Shown: in pieces, positions 22,985 to 34,406 of the stretch
How the letters are laid out: each line of letters begins with the position of its first letter
Position numbering within the stretch: position 1 is the first letter of the stretch
Assembly (NCBI GenBank): GCA_963682025.1
Contig: OY821519.1
Span: 132,719,612 to 132,783,611, forward strand
Reading direction: 5' to 3'
DNA length: 64,000 nt
Source: Cordilura impudica
Taxonomy: Eukaryota; Arthropoda; Insecta; Diptera; Scathophagidae
Notes under the pieces: generated by a model
Databases searched by the model: none
What the model saw: the letters and a program-made list of their open reading frames with translations, nothing else
Told to the model about the DNA's origin: nothing
Position numbers and translations under genes: made by a program

Positions 22985-23615
22985 CTTGGATTCTACAATG
23001 TCATATATATACATAGGAGGTATAGGTATTAAGGAATCAGATATTCTGGGCATGAGAATCCAATATGATGTCCGTTGTATTTCCAGAGTCTTGGTTTTAT
23101 AAAACGGTGCAAAAATTACTTCACTCTATCTGATCTCCGTAAACCCTATACCACTCTCCCTCTCCGAAAATGGAAAACAACTTCCACATATTGGCAGGAG
23201 CTTCATTGTGTAGTTTAGTTCTCATTAATGAGAGAAGTATATCGATTGACTAGTTAGAACATCGTCGGAATGTGGGTTGAGTAACACTTTTCTATAGATA
23301 CTACCATGGGAAATGTTCTTCTGATTTTAGCGAACTCATTCCAAGTGCGCGAGTTTCAGTTCGTAGTACCTGCTTCTCTAGTAGATCACATCCAATTGTG
23401 GTCTATTGTCCAGCTAGCCACACAACGCATTACAGAGAAAATCCATTTATCAGTCAAACTAGCCGTAATTGGTATAAAGTCGCAATACAAGTTTTTCTGT
23501 CAGTTAAAAGTTAATAAAGTTTAAGTCAAATATCCACAAGCACTAATACCTCTTTCCTCCTTTCCGTAACCTATGTTCCTGACATAAACATAATACACTG
23601 AGTCTTGGTAAAAAA
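22985..23615 (+). pseudogene. LINE family d, C-terminal fragment
   Basis: Frame-shifted translation gives the thumb-to-C-terminus of the same LINE as 16258-17835: a G-I-G-I-K-E-S-D block (about 23022), the F-L-K-R-C-K-N-Y-F-T-L block (about 23100), E-H-R-R-N-V-G (about 23262) and the F-Q-V-R-E-F/S-R-S-H-P tail (23330-23400). A short A-rich end is near 23610. Heavily mutated and 5' truncated. Confidence 0.75.
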
Positions 23616-23827
23616 TAAAAATAAAATCTCTTTGTATGCTTAAAAGAAGAAAATCAGTTTTAGGAGTACAAGTGTTCAAAAAACGTTTTCAACAAATTTA
23701 AAATTCCGAGGCCAACTTAACATATACAAAAGTTAAATGGGAGTACTCCACGAAGCATCGAATCTAGGACTTTGATTAAAAGGTTATTAATGAGTATTTA
23801 TTAAACTGGATAGTTCAGAGATTCCAA

Positions 23828-25282
23828 ATGTATAAAAAGGATTCCAAAATAAAAGTCAAAAGGAGCTTCAAGAATGTTCTAGGCATCACTAGGTGGATAC
23901 AAAGCACAGTCTCCACAGAGACATGTATAATTCTGCTATTGAAAGGAGTACAATTCTGGCACATAAACGCACAAAGTTTAATCTGCAAAATTGAAGAGTT
24001 CAGATTCATTTTCGAAAAATCATATATTGATGTAGTGGGTGCTTCTGAAACATGGCTCGATGAATCTATTCCGGATAGTCTCATTCGCTTAGATGGTTAT
24101 AAAGTATTTCGGTTTAATAGAAGTGGAGGAGGGGGAGGTGGTGTGGCAATATACGTTAAAAATACTATTACATGTTGTTTTCGTTGCAAGGCAGAAGAAA
24201 ATGACAGAATTGAGTATATTTTTGTTGAAATCTCATCATCTGGAAGAAAAATGCTGACTGGCTGTGCTTACCGACCCAAACGTGGTGAACCTTTTGCCGA
24301 TAATATGAACACAATGGAAATCTTAACCATGCCTTACAATGATATAGCAATTTTGGAAGATTTCAATTCGAATCTACTAAAAGAATCGTCGTTTAAAGAT
24401 AGTATGCAGTCATTAGGACTTAAACCAACGAATATTACAACACCAACACACTTTACAACGTCCAGCAGTACATTGATTGATCTAATATTTGTCGCTTATC
24501 CATCGAAAGTCCTGCTGTATGATCAAATCTCAGCTTCCAGTTTTTCTAAACATGATCTGTTTTTTCTAGCCTATGATTTCCAGCTTCACCTAGAAGATCA
24601 AATTTCTATTTCCTATCTTGATTACAAGAATCTTAACTACAGTTTGTTGTATGAAAATTTCAACTTATTCAATTGGAACCAAATATACCAAATGACTTCT
24701 GTTGATGACCAGTTGGAGTTTTTAGAACGTAATATCTTAAGCCTCTTTGATGATACAGTTACGTTAAAAAAGGAAAAAGTTACCACAAGGAGTAAACCAT
24801 GGTTTTCAGCTGATATCAATACAACGCAGAGAGATTTTGCTTATTCCTGGTGGAAACGTTTCAAAACGAATGAATTGAAACTCGACTTTCGCACTGCTAG
24901 AAGTGAGGCTTATTCTAAAATTAGAATGGCTAAAACTAATTACTATTCCGAACGATTTTCATCCGCCATTGACTCCAAGGATACATGGAAAACCATTCGA
25001 GATATAGGTATTGGCAAAAATAAGAAAAATGAAAGCTGTCCAATTGATGCAAACGAACTTAATAGCATTTTCACTTATCTTCCGACGACAAAAGTGAACA
25101 GTATTATGAATGATAGCTCCTCTTTTGAACAAACTGCATTCGAGTTTTCTTGTGTTAGTCAGTTTGATGTATTATCCAGCTTTTCATTAATAAAATTAAA
25201 CGCCGTGAGTTTCGATAACTTACATCCCAAGTTTATCAAGATCATTTTGCCATTAATATTGCCTTATATAACACACCTATAG
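23828..25282 (+). pseudogene. LINE ORF2 N-terminal part: apurinic-type endonuclease
   Basis: This is the longest open frame in the window (484 codons). It would nick target DNA for retrotransposition. HINAQSL (near residue 53) and GASETWLDESIPDSL (near residue 75) are the asparagine and glutamate motifs of the endonuclease. GGGVAIYVKN and L-T-G-C-A-Y-R-P-K follow. The GDFN motif reads EDFNSN, so the first residue of that motif is altered; STLIDLIF and SFSKHDLFFLAY are close to the final S-D-H motif but the aspartate and histidine order is changed. The second half (residues 250-484) is the linker, including KPWFSADI and DTWKTIRDIGIGK. The start codon at 23828 may be chance, since the true N-terminus of such proteins varies. 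Confidence 0.8.
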
Positions 25283-25393
25283 AACACCATTATTACGTCA
25301 AGTTCTTCCCCTACTAAATGGATATATGCAAAAATAATACCAATTCAAACTACTACATCTACAAAGAGCAATTATATAAACGAAAATCAACTA

Positions 25394-25876
25394 ATGTCTG
25401 ACAAGCAGTCCGGATTTCGTTCTAACCACAGTTGTATTACAGCTTTGGTTAATCTAACCGCGAACATAATACGTGAACTTGATTATGGTAATATAAACTT
25501 TTCGGTACTTCTCGACCATTCAAAGGCGTTCGATACTGTAAACCATCAAACACTATGTATGAAGCTAAAACACTTTTTTAACTTTTCATCCACTTCTACA
25601 CAGCTTTTACATTCATACCTCAAAAATCGGACTCAATCTGTCTACGTTAATAATTCAACCCCAAGACCTGTAACACTCACGAGTGGCGTACCTCAAGGAT
25701 CGATTCTGGGTCCACTTCTTTTTTCCGTCTATGCCAATAATTTGTCACAACAACTATCTCCCTGCAAAATACACATGTATGCGGACGACGTTCAGCTGTA
25801 TCTCAGTAGTCCAGTAAGATCCATAGAGAAAAATGTTGAAAAGCTATGCAAATGGACTTTGCCTCAACCGGCATAA
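25394..25876 (+). pseudogene. LINE reverse transcriptase fragment
   Basis: A 160-codon frame has the RT palm of the LINE at 23820-26055: SDKQSGFRSNHSCITAL, LLDHSKAFDTVNH (first catalytic aspartate kept, consensus LDLSKAFD), TSGVPQGSILGPLLFSVY, and MYADDVQLYLS with both catalytic aspartates. The upstream fingers are shortened (compare I-P-I-Q near 25340). The palm motifs are intact, so loss of function comes from the breaks on both sides. Confidence 0.85.
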
Positions 25877-26070
25877 ATCAAAATGTTTGATTATTCATAA
25901 AAAAACTTTTCAGCCAGTTCTTGAACATGATATACAATCAGAAAATCGCGATTGTAAAAAAGAGTCTTGGCATAGTTTTCAATAACAACTTGACTTGGTC
26001 AAGCCATGTAGATACACTTGTAGTTCAAACGTATATAAAGCTAAGATCGCTTTGGGTATCTTAGTATTTT

Positions 26071-26470
26071 ACGCCGTTTTCGTCCGTCCGTCTGTCTGTC
26101 TTTCCGTCCGTCTGTGAGTTAATGTAAACCTTGTAGTCAAACTACAGGTCATAATTTGATGAAATTTCGCACATAAGCTTCTGTCAATCATAAGATATCA
26201 CTATTGAATGGCCCCGATAAGATTGACTTAAGTTGCCATAAGATTCATATTACCAGAAAGATCTTGGTATATGTATGATTCTTATACCCATAATAAAGTA
26301 CTCCAAAATTATTCCCAGCAGGACCATTCTTTGGCTTAGTCTCCATATAAAGTTGTTTCCAGATTTTCATCTAAGTCTATCAGAAAATAAAAAAATTTCA
26401 TAGATTTTTCTCATATCTGGTTTATGTATGTTTCATATAAAAATAGCTTCCGATATGAACTTTTTTCTTC
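26071..26470 (-). repeat. TATAGTCGG repeat fragment (R8)
   Basis: The minus strand contains the GGACGGA-rich segment (26083-26112 as GTCCGTCC on plus), the AACCTTGTAGTCAAACTACAG block and, near the right edge, the AAAAAGTTCATATCGG block. Both ends of the full repeat are missing. Confidence 0.75.
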
Positions 26471-26970
26471 TTTTTTTTTTGCGTTTTCTAGTAGTTTAGA
26501 AAAAAGATAATTAGAACATATAAAAATAACTATTTTTTGCAATTCAATAAGCCTCTAAGGAAATATTCTACTAGAAGCTTGATAACAAGTAGATTATATT
26601 TTTAGCCGAAATGGTTTTAGCATTTCTGTGCGTTAAGATTTTCAAATACGTTATAGATTGATTTCTCCAGTAATAAAAACGCACAAAGTTCACTGTAAAA
26701 AATGTGCAAAAAATGCAATCAAAATTGTTCAGTATTCTGAAAGTGAAATTCACAGACTGGTGTTATATGAAAATTAAAAAAATAGGCATAAGAGTGTTAA
26801 ATTCGAGTATGTGTTCTAAGCACAATACTATAACCAAGGTTGTCAACATTAAGTGGCAAAAAAGGCTAGATTTTACATTATAATGGCTAGATTTTTTACA
26901 ATGATGTTTAAAATTAATAAGATAATTACGAACATTTTAGGCACTTTCGTGCTTTTGTAATTGAAAACGA
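26471..26970. other. Unassigned spacer
   Basis: AT-rich with no recognised gene or transposon end. Confidence 0.35.
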
Positions 26971-29045
26971 GAAAAAAATTATAGTCGGTCTAGCTCGACT
27001 ATACGATACCTTATACCATGCGTTTACAAACCCTATCTCTTAGATCCAACTAATTAGAAATAGAAAATAAACATAATCCAAATTTGAGTGACATTGTTAT
27101 TAATTTTGTTGCCTTTGAATATGAAAAAGTTCATATCGGACACTATATTTATATGGGGAGTAGGACGAAAAATGGACCGATCCCGACCATATTTGGTAAG
27201 GTCTCTTTGTTTGCAAAAATATATAAATTCCAAATTTGAGAAAAACCTGTGCAATATTTTTGTTTTTTTATAGATTCCTTTTTTTTTTTTTTGTTAACCA
27301 ACATTCAGGGGATTTCCCCTATAAATGCAGTGCATTGTGTTGAGTTCAGGAAAATAGGTTATGGGAAGGACGAGAGAGGGAGTAGTGTTTGTGGATATTT
27401 AACTTAAATTTTATTAGATTTTAACTGTATTTATTACAAATACGGCTAGTTAGACTGATAAATGAATTTCCTCTGTATAGTATAATAGAGAAGCGGGTTG
27501 AGCGAACTGAAACTCGAGCACTTGGAATGAGTTCGCTAATCTCAGAAGAGCATTTCCTATGGTTGTATCTATAGAACAGTGCTTCACAGCCCACATTTCG
27601 ACGATGTTCCAACGAGTCAATAGAGTTGGATACCCTATTATCATTAATGAGCATCAACGCCCTCCTTTGTACACGGCCCAGTATCTCCAAAATAGACTAC
27701 GAAGCTCCTGCCCCTATATGGGAGTTGTATTCCATTTTCGGTCGGATGTAACTGCTATAGATATTAAGGAGATCAGAAGGAGTGAAGTAATTTTTGCACC
27801 GTTTTAAAAAAACAAGACACTTGAATGCTTCTTTCGACACTTGAAAAACATGCTCGTTCCAACGAACATCACATTGAATTCTCATACCCAGAGTATGAGA
27901 GTATCCGATTCCTCAATACCTATACCAGCCATATATACATGTGACATTGTTGAATCCATAGCCCTATGGGTCAAAAAACAACATTGAGTCTTCTGCGCAT
28001 TAAAATCAACCCTATTCGCTTTACCCCACTCGGAGATTGTTAACAGGTCTTGATTGAGTGTGTGATTCACTGTCCGCCTTTTACCCCCAACCTCCAAAAG
28101 GCTTGGAATGACAAATGTTGCTGTCATCTGCGAAAGAGTATATAGAATTAAAAGTTTAACCAAGAAGGTCGTTTACAAAGATATGTAAAAGAAAAGGAGA
28201 AAGACCGGAACCTTGGAGTACCCCTTCATTAAGCTGAAACTCATTAGATGAGAACCCATAAATAAGAACACGTATTGTGCGGTCTCTGAAAAACTCGATA
28301 TAAATCGAGAGAAGTCAATACCGACCCCAAATGCAATAAGCTGGCCACACGCGATCGATCGCCTTAGAAATATCTAGAGCAACCACTTTACTTTCACCAA
28401 AATTGTGAATGTGATTTCTACGGAAGTCATAGCCTCTATGTAATTGACAAGATGGAAATTGATCATGCTCTCTATGACCTTTGAGAGCGCAGAGCAGATT
28501 GGTTGGACATTAGCAACCCTCCAGCAAGCGGGAAAGACTCCCGCACGGTACGAACGACTGAAAAGGTTGGCCAATGGACTAGCTAGCGTCGAAGAGCATT
28601 GTTTCAGCACCAGTGCTGGTATACCATCCGGACCCGCAGATTTAAGTGAAGATCGGGAATCAACTTTATATGGGGCCTATGACTAAAAATGGTTATACTT
28701 GGTTTATTTTTGAACTACTTAATAGTGGGTATAACACATATTCATACACCTACTACTATCGATATATACATATATGTATATATACGATAATCTGCATCTT
28801 ACGAAAAGTTGGTCAGATAGGGGTTATTTTTATGGGGGCTAGGTCTGAGCATCCAGCGATTATCGCCAATTTAAATAGCGTTCGTCCTATGGCCGATATA
28901 AGCTTATGTACCAAATTTCATTAAAATATATTCATAGTTGTGACCTGCGGTTTGATCACAGACATAGGGACGGACGGACATCGCTAAATCGATACAGAAA
29001 GTGATTCCGGATCGGTCGGTATAATAAAAAGTCTACGTCAAATAT
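26971..29045 (+). repeat. TATAGTCGG repeat, copy R2, split by a LINE
   Basis: The head (TATAGTCGGTCTAGCTCGACTATA region, from 26981) runs to 27277 and stops at TATAGATT. The tail resumes at 28638 with AGATTTAAGTGAAGATCGGG and runs to about 29045. Between them lies a LINE on the minus strand; AGATT is present on both sides and is the likely target duplication. In copies R3 and R4 these two halves are continuous. Confidence 0.8.
27279..28637 (-). mobile_element. LINE family d, 5' truncated, inserted in R2
   Basis: A poly-T run (27283-27294) is the copied poly(A) tail. Going leftwards from 28637, coding pieces are: RT fingers (28610-28374, LANLFSRSYRAGVFPACWRV and ANVQPI), damaged palm, the F-N-A-Q-K-T-Q-C-C block (28163-27882), F-K-C-L-V-F-L-K-R-C-K (27885-27697) and the C-terminal block with VQRRALMLINDNR and LEHRRNVGCEALFYRY (27690-27421). 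It is truncated at nearly the same point of the protein as the copy at 16258. Many breaks; inactive. Confidence 0.85.
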
Positions 29046-30711
29046 TTTTGGCTGTAACTTATTTTAGCTTTCTCTTGAAATGTTTCATATTAATTTCATT
29101 TAATTTAATAAATGCTGCAATTTTTTTAATCTCATTTCGCAAAATATCAGTTTTCTATAAGAATTCTTTGCATAAATGTTTTCATGTTACATTCTTTTTC
29201 ATTAAAATGCACTATTAGCAAGACTGATGATTTGTTATAAAATCCAGGAATATAAAAATAAAGAATTGGAACTTGCAACTAAAAACTTTGACTAAGTGAT
29301 GTAAAATAATAACCTGCTGGCAGTAATGGTGGTAAAATGTATAGAAACACACATGTGGTCATAAAACTAAATGAATGGAACAAAATATTTGAAAGGATGA
29401 GATTTTATTATACTTATAGTTATCACGAACACATTTTAAAATAAATTTCAAATTACTTATGGCAATTAAGTTTTAGGTAACAATAGTATTGTAAAAACTC
29501 AACGAAAGAATGTTATCAATGCTTGAGAAAATACGAACATATTATATATGTATGTATAAAAAATATGCTTAATTACAAATTGCCATTAAAAAAGGGAATA
29601 AAAGTTTTTATAACAGTATTTCCGGAATAAGCGGATAAACCATTTCTAGCTTAAAGAAACTAGAACTTTTTCTAATATTGATCCAATTGTAATAAATTCC
29701 TAACTTCGTTGTTACACAAATTCCATTTAAATTAAATCTATTATTTATTAAGTTAATTACTTAATACTTCATATTATTCATTTCCAATGCAATGCTGGAA
29801 TATTCTAGAACAATACATTTAAGAATTAATATTAATAACAACTTATTTAGACTTATGATGGCCTAAAGGCATTGTTAAATCGTTAATGTAGAAATAGGAA
29901 ATGCATATGGAAAATTTCTAGCGAATTATACAAAACGTTTGTTATAAAAATGTTTATTGTTACGGTAAGAAATCAATCAATTTAAAATGAAGAAAATATT
30001 CTTGTACTGTTGATAACGGATTATATTTAAGTGAAACTAGTTAAGAAGAAAGAATGAATGTTGAGAATTGATAAATGTACTGTTATCAATCATAAGTAAA
30101 TTAACGTACATATATCAATTATTGCACATACACACCAATTAAATAGTTAAGTTGTTAGTTTAATACCAGGGGTGCACAGAAGACTAGATAGCTCCAGAGA
30201 AAAATAAGATAAAGGAAGGATTTGGAATAGAAAAGGAAGCCGGATTGCCATATTAAATCAGCTGTTAAACCAGTCGCTCTCCCATGACTCCTATTCGTTC
30301 GACCGTCTGCCCTAGTACATAGTGTCCAGAGAGCAGCAAATTGAAGTTGTGTTTCAGTTCTCTTATGATTTAATAAGTGGAACAGGATCTGAAATTTCGT
30401 GCAGGAGAGCAGTTTGATTAAATGACCAGTGTTAATTGTCCCTTCTCCAATTCGCAGCGCTTCCATTCACATTCGTCAGCCAACCCGTTCTCCATGATAC
30501 CACTATGTCCTTGAACCAATATCAGTTTCACGATGGATCCATATCCCATTCTAGTCGAATTGAAGCTGAATTCAATTGTATGAATCTCGGACTACAAAGC
30601 ACTGCTTTTGTCAGAGAGTCTACTAACTTCCCGAATATTAAATTATCCGAAGTTGTCAACGGCGACATATAGTCATTTTGCAATCGACCTCTGTCCAGAG
30701 GCTTGTAAATA
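29046..30711. other. Spacer; GC-richer patch at 30230-30680
   Basis: 29046-30150 is AT-rich with nothing recognised. 30230-30680 has noticeably higher GC and open stretches on both strands (30155-30466 minus, 103 codons; 30436-30672 plus, 78 codons), but neither shows a domain I know. It could be a piece of an unrecognised retroelement or of host origin. Confidence 0.35.
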
Positions 30712-30801
30712 GATATATATTAAAATGCTCGCACGGAAGAACCTGAAATTTGGTATAGTTATATTATAGTTCATTTAGAGGAGAAGTGCAGAATGATAAA
30801 A

Positions 30802-31177
30802 TCTATAATATTAATAGGCTAGGCGATTTCTTGTGACCGATGTTTTATTCAACCGTTTTATCCCGATTTTGACCAAACGTATATTATTTGAAAGGTATTT
30901 CTTTTTAACCGTTTTGCAGATTTACAGATTTTTAAATTTTTTCCTTTATTTTGAGTAAATTGCATTTAAAGTTGCTACTAACACATACATAAAATTATAC
31001 AATGCTATGTGTGTGTTTATTAAATTTGTTAATGTGTTTGTAATAAAAATGAGTTTGTTTTTCGTGTTGATTTGCAAATTGGCTATAGCAAATTAGCATA
31101 CCTTTAGGGTCTTTATTTAATGAAAAAAAAAATTTCCTAGAATTTGCGCTCGAATTTCGAGAGCAGGAATTTGCTAC
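30802..31177 (+). mobile_element. Short non-autonomous Helitron (copy F)
   Basis: Starts TCTATAATATTAATAGGC after A. At the 3' end the hairpin CTCGAATTTCGAG is intact but the terminus reads GCTAC instead of CTAG, a point change. Inserted in copy J. Confidence 0.8.
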
Positions 31178-31419
31178 TTTATATATAATATGTGTTAAAC
31201 ATATATTAAATTAAATAAAATAAAATATTTATAATAAATAATTTTATAAGAGACTTAAGGTATGCTAATCAGTTTTAGCCAATTCACAATTCATCGCCCC
31301 TGCGTTTATTATTGATGGTTTCAAAAAAGAGTACATTTTAATCGCTCTGTGTTGAATTGTGAATTGAAATTCATTAGCATACCTTTATTATTTATCTACA
31401 ATCCCAATTATGTTTCATC

Positions 31420-32157
31420 CAGAGCTCAGATTTACTCGATTTTACTCGCGAGTGAAAAATACTCGCGAAGAAGAGTACTCGAAGAGTACGAGTATTACAA
31501 AAAGTTTACTCTCCACTCGTTTATATTATGTGGGAGTACTCGCGAGTACTTCTTTTTAAAAATTAAGAGTGGGAGTAAAAATCTTCGAAATAGAGTGAGA
31601 GTTTACTCTTAAGAGTGAAATCGAGTGGAAAAATATAAATTACAGGTATGTATGTAGTGAATGAACATTTTGCAGTTTAAAGCATTTTATTCTTTGGCTT
31701 TAAATTAATTAATGAACCACTTAAAAATATAAAATATTGAAAAATGTAAAATATTAAAAAACCTTAAAGGATACAATTCCCACTGTCATTAATTATGACT
31801 GCAAAATTCTTACCGAGTGCTATGTAGCTGTGTAATTAACTTCAAAGAACTACATACAAGCATACATAATTACATACATTCATTCATTCATTCCTTTATA
31901 TATATACATAAATATATTTTATAAAATAAAACTATGAAAAAAGTAAAGACTAGAGTACTCGGCAAGAGTATAATCTGCTCGATTTCGAGCGTATTTTACT
32001 CGCTCTTAAAATCGAGCAAAGCATATGCGCTCTTATTCGAGTAGCATAGAAAAATAGAGTATACTCGAATTTTTTTTTCACTCGCAGGAGTACTCGCGAG
32101 CGAATTCGAGCGAGTTTCACTCTCTACTCGAATTCGAGTGAAGATTTCGGAGCTCTG
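31420..32157. mobile_element. hAT-like element, 738 bp, perfect 8-bp target duplication
   Basis: The ends are CAGAGCTC and GAGCTCTG. The duplication GTTTCATC is exact on both sides (31412-31419 and 32158-32165). Both subterminal regions (31430-31620 and 31950-32140) are dense in ACTCGCGAGT and GAGTACTCG-like motifs, probably binding sites for the transposase; the centre (31625-31945) is simple AT-rich sequence without coding capacity. The exact duplication suggests a fairly recent insertion. Confidence 0.85.
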
Positions 32158-32743
32158 GTTTCATCTGTGTGTTCATCAAATATTTATAATGAAATTTAAT
32201 AAATTTTACTTCAAAATTCACATATATATATAGCCCTGTTCTTGAAACGTTGTTATTTGAATAAGAATAAATTTAAAATAACATGAAATAGAAATTTTGG
32301 GTTTCTTGAAAACACAAATTTTTTATTTTTTCGAAGTATTTTTCGAAATCATTTTTTTTTATTTCCAATGGCACGAAACGTATGGTTTAGCTCAGAACCA
32401 TATGTTATCTAGAAACCGAGGTGCCATATGGTTCTTTAGTCAGTTTCACAAAAAAACCTTAACTAATCTTTGCATGTGTTTCCTTAAGTTTATAAAAAAA
32501 AGTAAGAAAAAAAATATTTTCTTTTAAAATAACATTTTACTTGTTCATTTAATTGTTTTTGTTCTTCACTTTCATTCAATTAAGAATGACATCTCTTTTT
32601 GAAATAAGTTAGGCATCACCAAAGAAAATTCGATATTCAAATAAATTGGATTTGACTGGCATCACTACTGTTTCGAACATAAACAAAGTTGTGGCAGTTA
32701 TATGCAAAAAGAAAATAAAAATATGTTATTTGAGTGAAATATT

Positions 32744-33673
32744 CAGCCCTGTTCTTGAAACGTTGTTATTTGAATAAGAGTAAATTTAAAATCACATGAA
32801 ATTGAAATTTTGCGTTTCTTGAATTTAATGGAAACATATGTTTGAGTTAAGAACATATGTTATCTAGAAACCGAGGTGCCATATGGTTCTTTATTCAGTT
32901 TCACAAAAAACTTTTAAGTATTTTGTGCATGTTTTTTCTTAAGTTTATAGAAAAAGTATAAAGAAAAATATTTTCTTTTAAAGTAACAACATATTTGTTC
33001 ATTTAATTGTTTTTGTTCTTCAATTTCATTCAATAAAAATGACTTTTCTATTTTTAAAAAGTTAGGCATCACCAAAAAAATTTTCGATTTTCAAATAAAT
33101 TGGATTTGACTGGCATCACTACTGCTTCGAACATATGCAAAAAAAAAATAAATAAAAAATATGTGATTTGATGAAAAAATTTTTTTTAATTCCTTTATTT
33201 GCAATAATTAGTGCATAAAGAATCTATGTTATAATTGAAAAAATTATAATGGAAAATAGATTGTGCAAATAAAAAGTTTTTATTATAGTTGTAGAAGAAA
33301 ATCATCTCTAACAGTGTGTTTTATTAACATCAACCAGTGATTACGAGTTTTTTTCTAAATCAGCGGAAAATGTAGACCTTTTTTTAAAATCGTTTTTTTC
33401 ATAAAACCAATGTCTAATTTTTTAAAATAATTACAAGGATCAATAAAAAACATGTTAAAGTTTAAATATCAATTATTTTTTTTATCTCTTAAGACCTGCT
33501 TAGTAGAAAAAAAGGGCATTTGTTTTGACTTCACAAAGCCTTTTCTATGTGAATTAAAACGAGAAAAAATATTCTTATTGAAATTAGAGAACAGCAAAAA
33601 ACTCGTAGATTTAAGAATTTTTTCATATACGAGTTTTTTTTTTTTTGTGATAGTGGTTTCAAGAACAGGGGTG
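32744..33673. mobile_element. Inner copy of the CAGCCCTGTTCTTGAAA element
   Basis: Left end CAGCCCTGTTCTTGAAAC at 32744, right end complement of CACCCCTGTTCTTGAAA at 33673, 930 bp. Its left half aligns block by block with 32231-32743 (for example CCGAGGTGCCATATGGTTC in both) and its right half with 33674-34315 (for example CCAGTGATTACGAGTTTTT in both). It inserted into its own kind. A 93-codon open stretch (33452-33733) has no known domain. Confidence 0.7.
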
Positions 33674-33806
33674 ATTATTTTAAATTCCTTTATTTGTAAT
33701 AATAAGTGCATAAAGAATCTATGTTGTAATTGAAAAAATTCTAATGAAGAATATATTGTGCAAATAAAAAGTTTTTATTATAGTTGTAGAAGAAAATCAT
33801 CTCTAA

Positions 33807-34059
33807 AGGTTCGGTCACATTAGGCAAACGTTTGCCCAAATAAGCGTAACCACTAAATAATGTATAATTTTCCTTGTATAATTTTCATTAAGTTATACAA
33901 TATATGATATAGAATATAGTTAAATATATTAAATATTACTAATATAATAAAACATAACTTAATTTTATCTTTTATATATCATGTAAGATTGAATAAAACT
34001 TTCATAAAATTAGGGGTTACGCTTATTTGGTCAAATATTTGCGTAGTCTGAACGCACCT
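33807..34059. mobile_element. MITE, 253 bp, TAA target duplication (Harbinger-like)
   Basis: Inverted ends: AGGTTCGGTCA...CAAATAAGCGTAACC on the left and the complement of AGGTGCGTTCAGAC...CAAATAAGCGTAACC on the right. TAA is on both sides (33804-33806 and 34060-34062). The paralogous sequence at 33325 lacks the insertion (TCTCTAACAGTGTG), which shows the empty site. The TWA target suggests PIF/Harbinger. Confidence 0.8.
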
Positions 34060-34406
34060 TAAAAGTGTGTTTTATTAACATCAACCAGTGATTACGAGTT
34101 TTTTTTCTAAATCAGCGGAAAATGTAGACCTTTTTTTAAAATCGTTTTTTTCATAAAACCAATGTCTAATTTTTTTTAGTAGAAAAAAAGGGCATTTGTT
34201 TTGATTTCACAAAACCTTTTCTTTGTGAAGTAAAACAGCATAAAACTCGTAAATTTAAGAATTTTTTCATTTACGAGTTTTTTTTTTTGTGATAGTGATT
34301 TCAAGAACAGGGGTGATAGATTATAAAAATATTCAAAGAAAAATTGAATGAAAAAATAAAATTTCCTAGAATTTGCACTCGAATTTGGAGTGCTGGGCTC
34401 TGCTAG

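Larger units (their letters stand above)
23820..26055 (+). mobile_element. LINE (CR1/Jockey-like), endonuclease plus reverse transcriptase, 3' truncated
   Basis: A single copy with an endonuclease domain in the 484-codon frame at 23828-25282 and RT blocks at 25394-25876, separated by a frameshift and a small loss. Degenerate continuation can be followed to about 26055 (K-S-L-G-I-V-F-N-N-N-L-T-W-S block near 25965), where a minus-strand TATAGTCGG repeat fragment begins. It differs in sequence from the other LINE families here. No poly(A) end is left. Confidence 0.8.
32231..34315. mobile_element. Outer element with CAGCCCTGTTCTTGAAA-type ends
   Basis: The left end is TAGCCCTGTTCTTGAAAC (32231) and the right end is the complement of CACCCCTGTTCTTGAAA (34315). 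Its left half is 32231-32743 and its right half 33674-34315. A second copy of the same element lies exactly between the halves (32744-33673). The ends begin YA(G/C)CCCTG, compatible with hAT, but no clear 8-bp duplication is visible. No transposase is encoded. Confidence 0.65.
30712..34406 (+). mobile_element. Helitron (copy J) filled with four later insertions
   Basis: The 5' segment (30712-30801, with GCACGGAAGAACC and ATAGTTATATTATAGTTCAT) resembles the start of copy D. The middle contains CTCTGTGTTGAATTGTGAATT (31344-31364). The 3' end at 34403-34406 is GGGCTCTGCTAG before T, with hairpin CTCGAATTTGGAG. The insertions are a short Helitron (30802-31177), a hAT-like element (31420-32157), a composite of hAT-like ends (32231-34315), and within it a MITE (33807-34059). 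The 5' boundary is approximate because the TC start is degraded. Confidence 0.65.
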
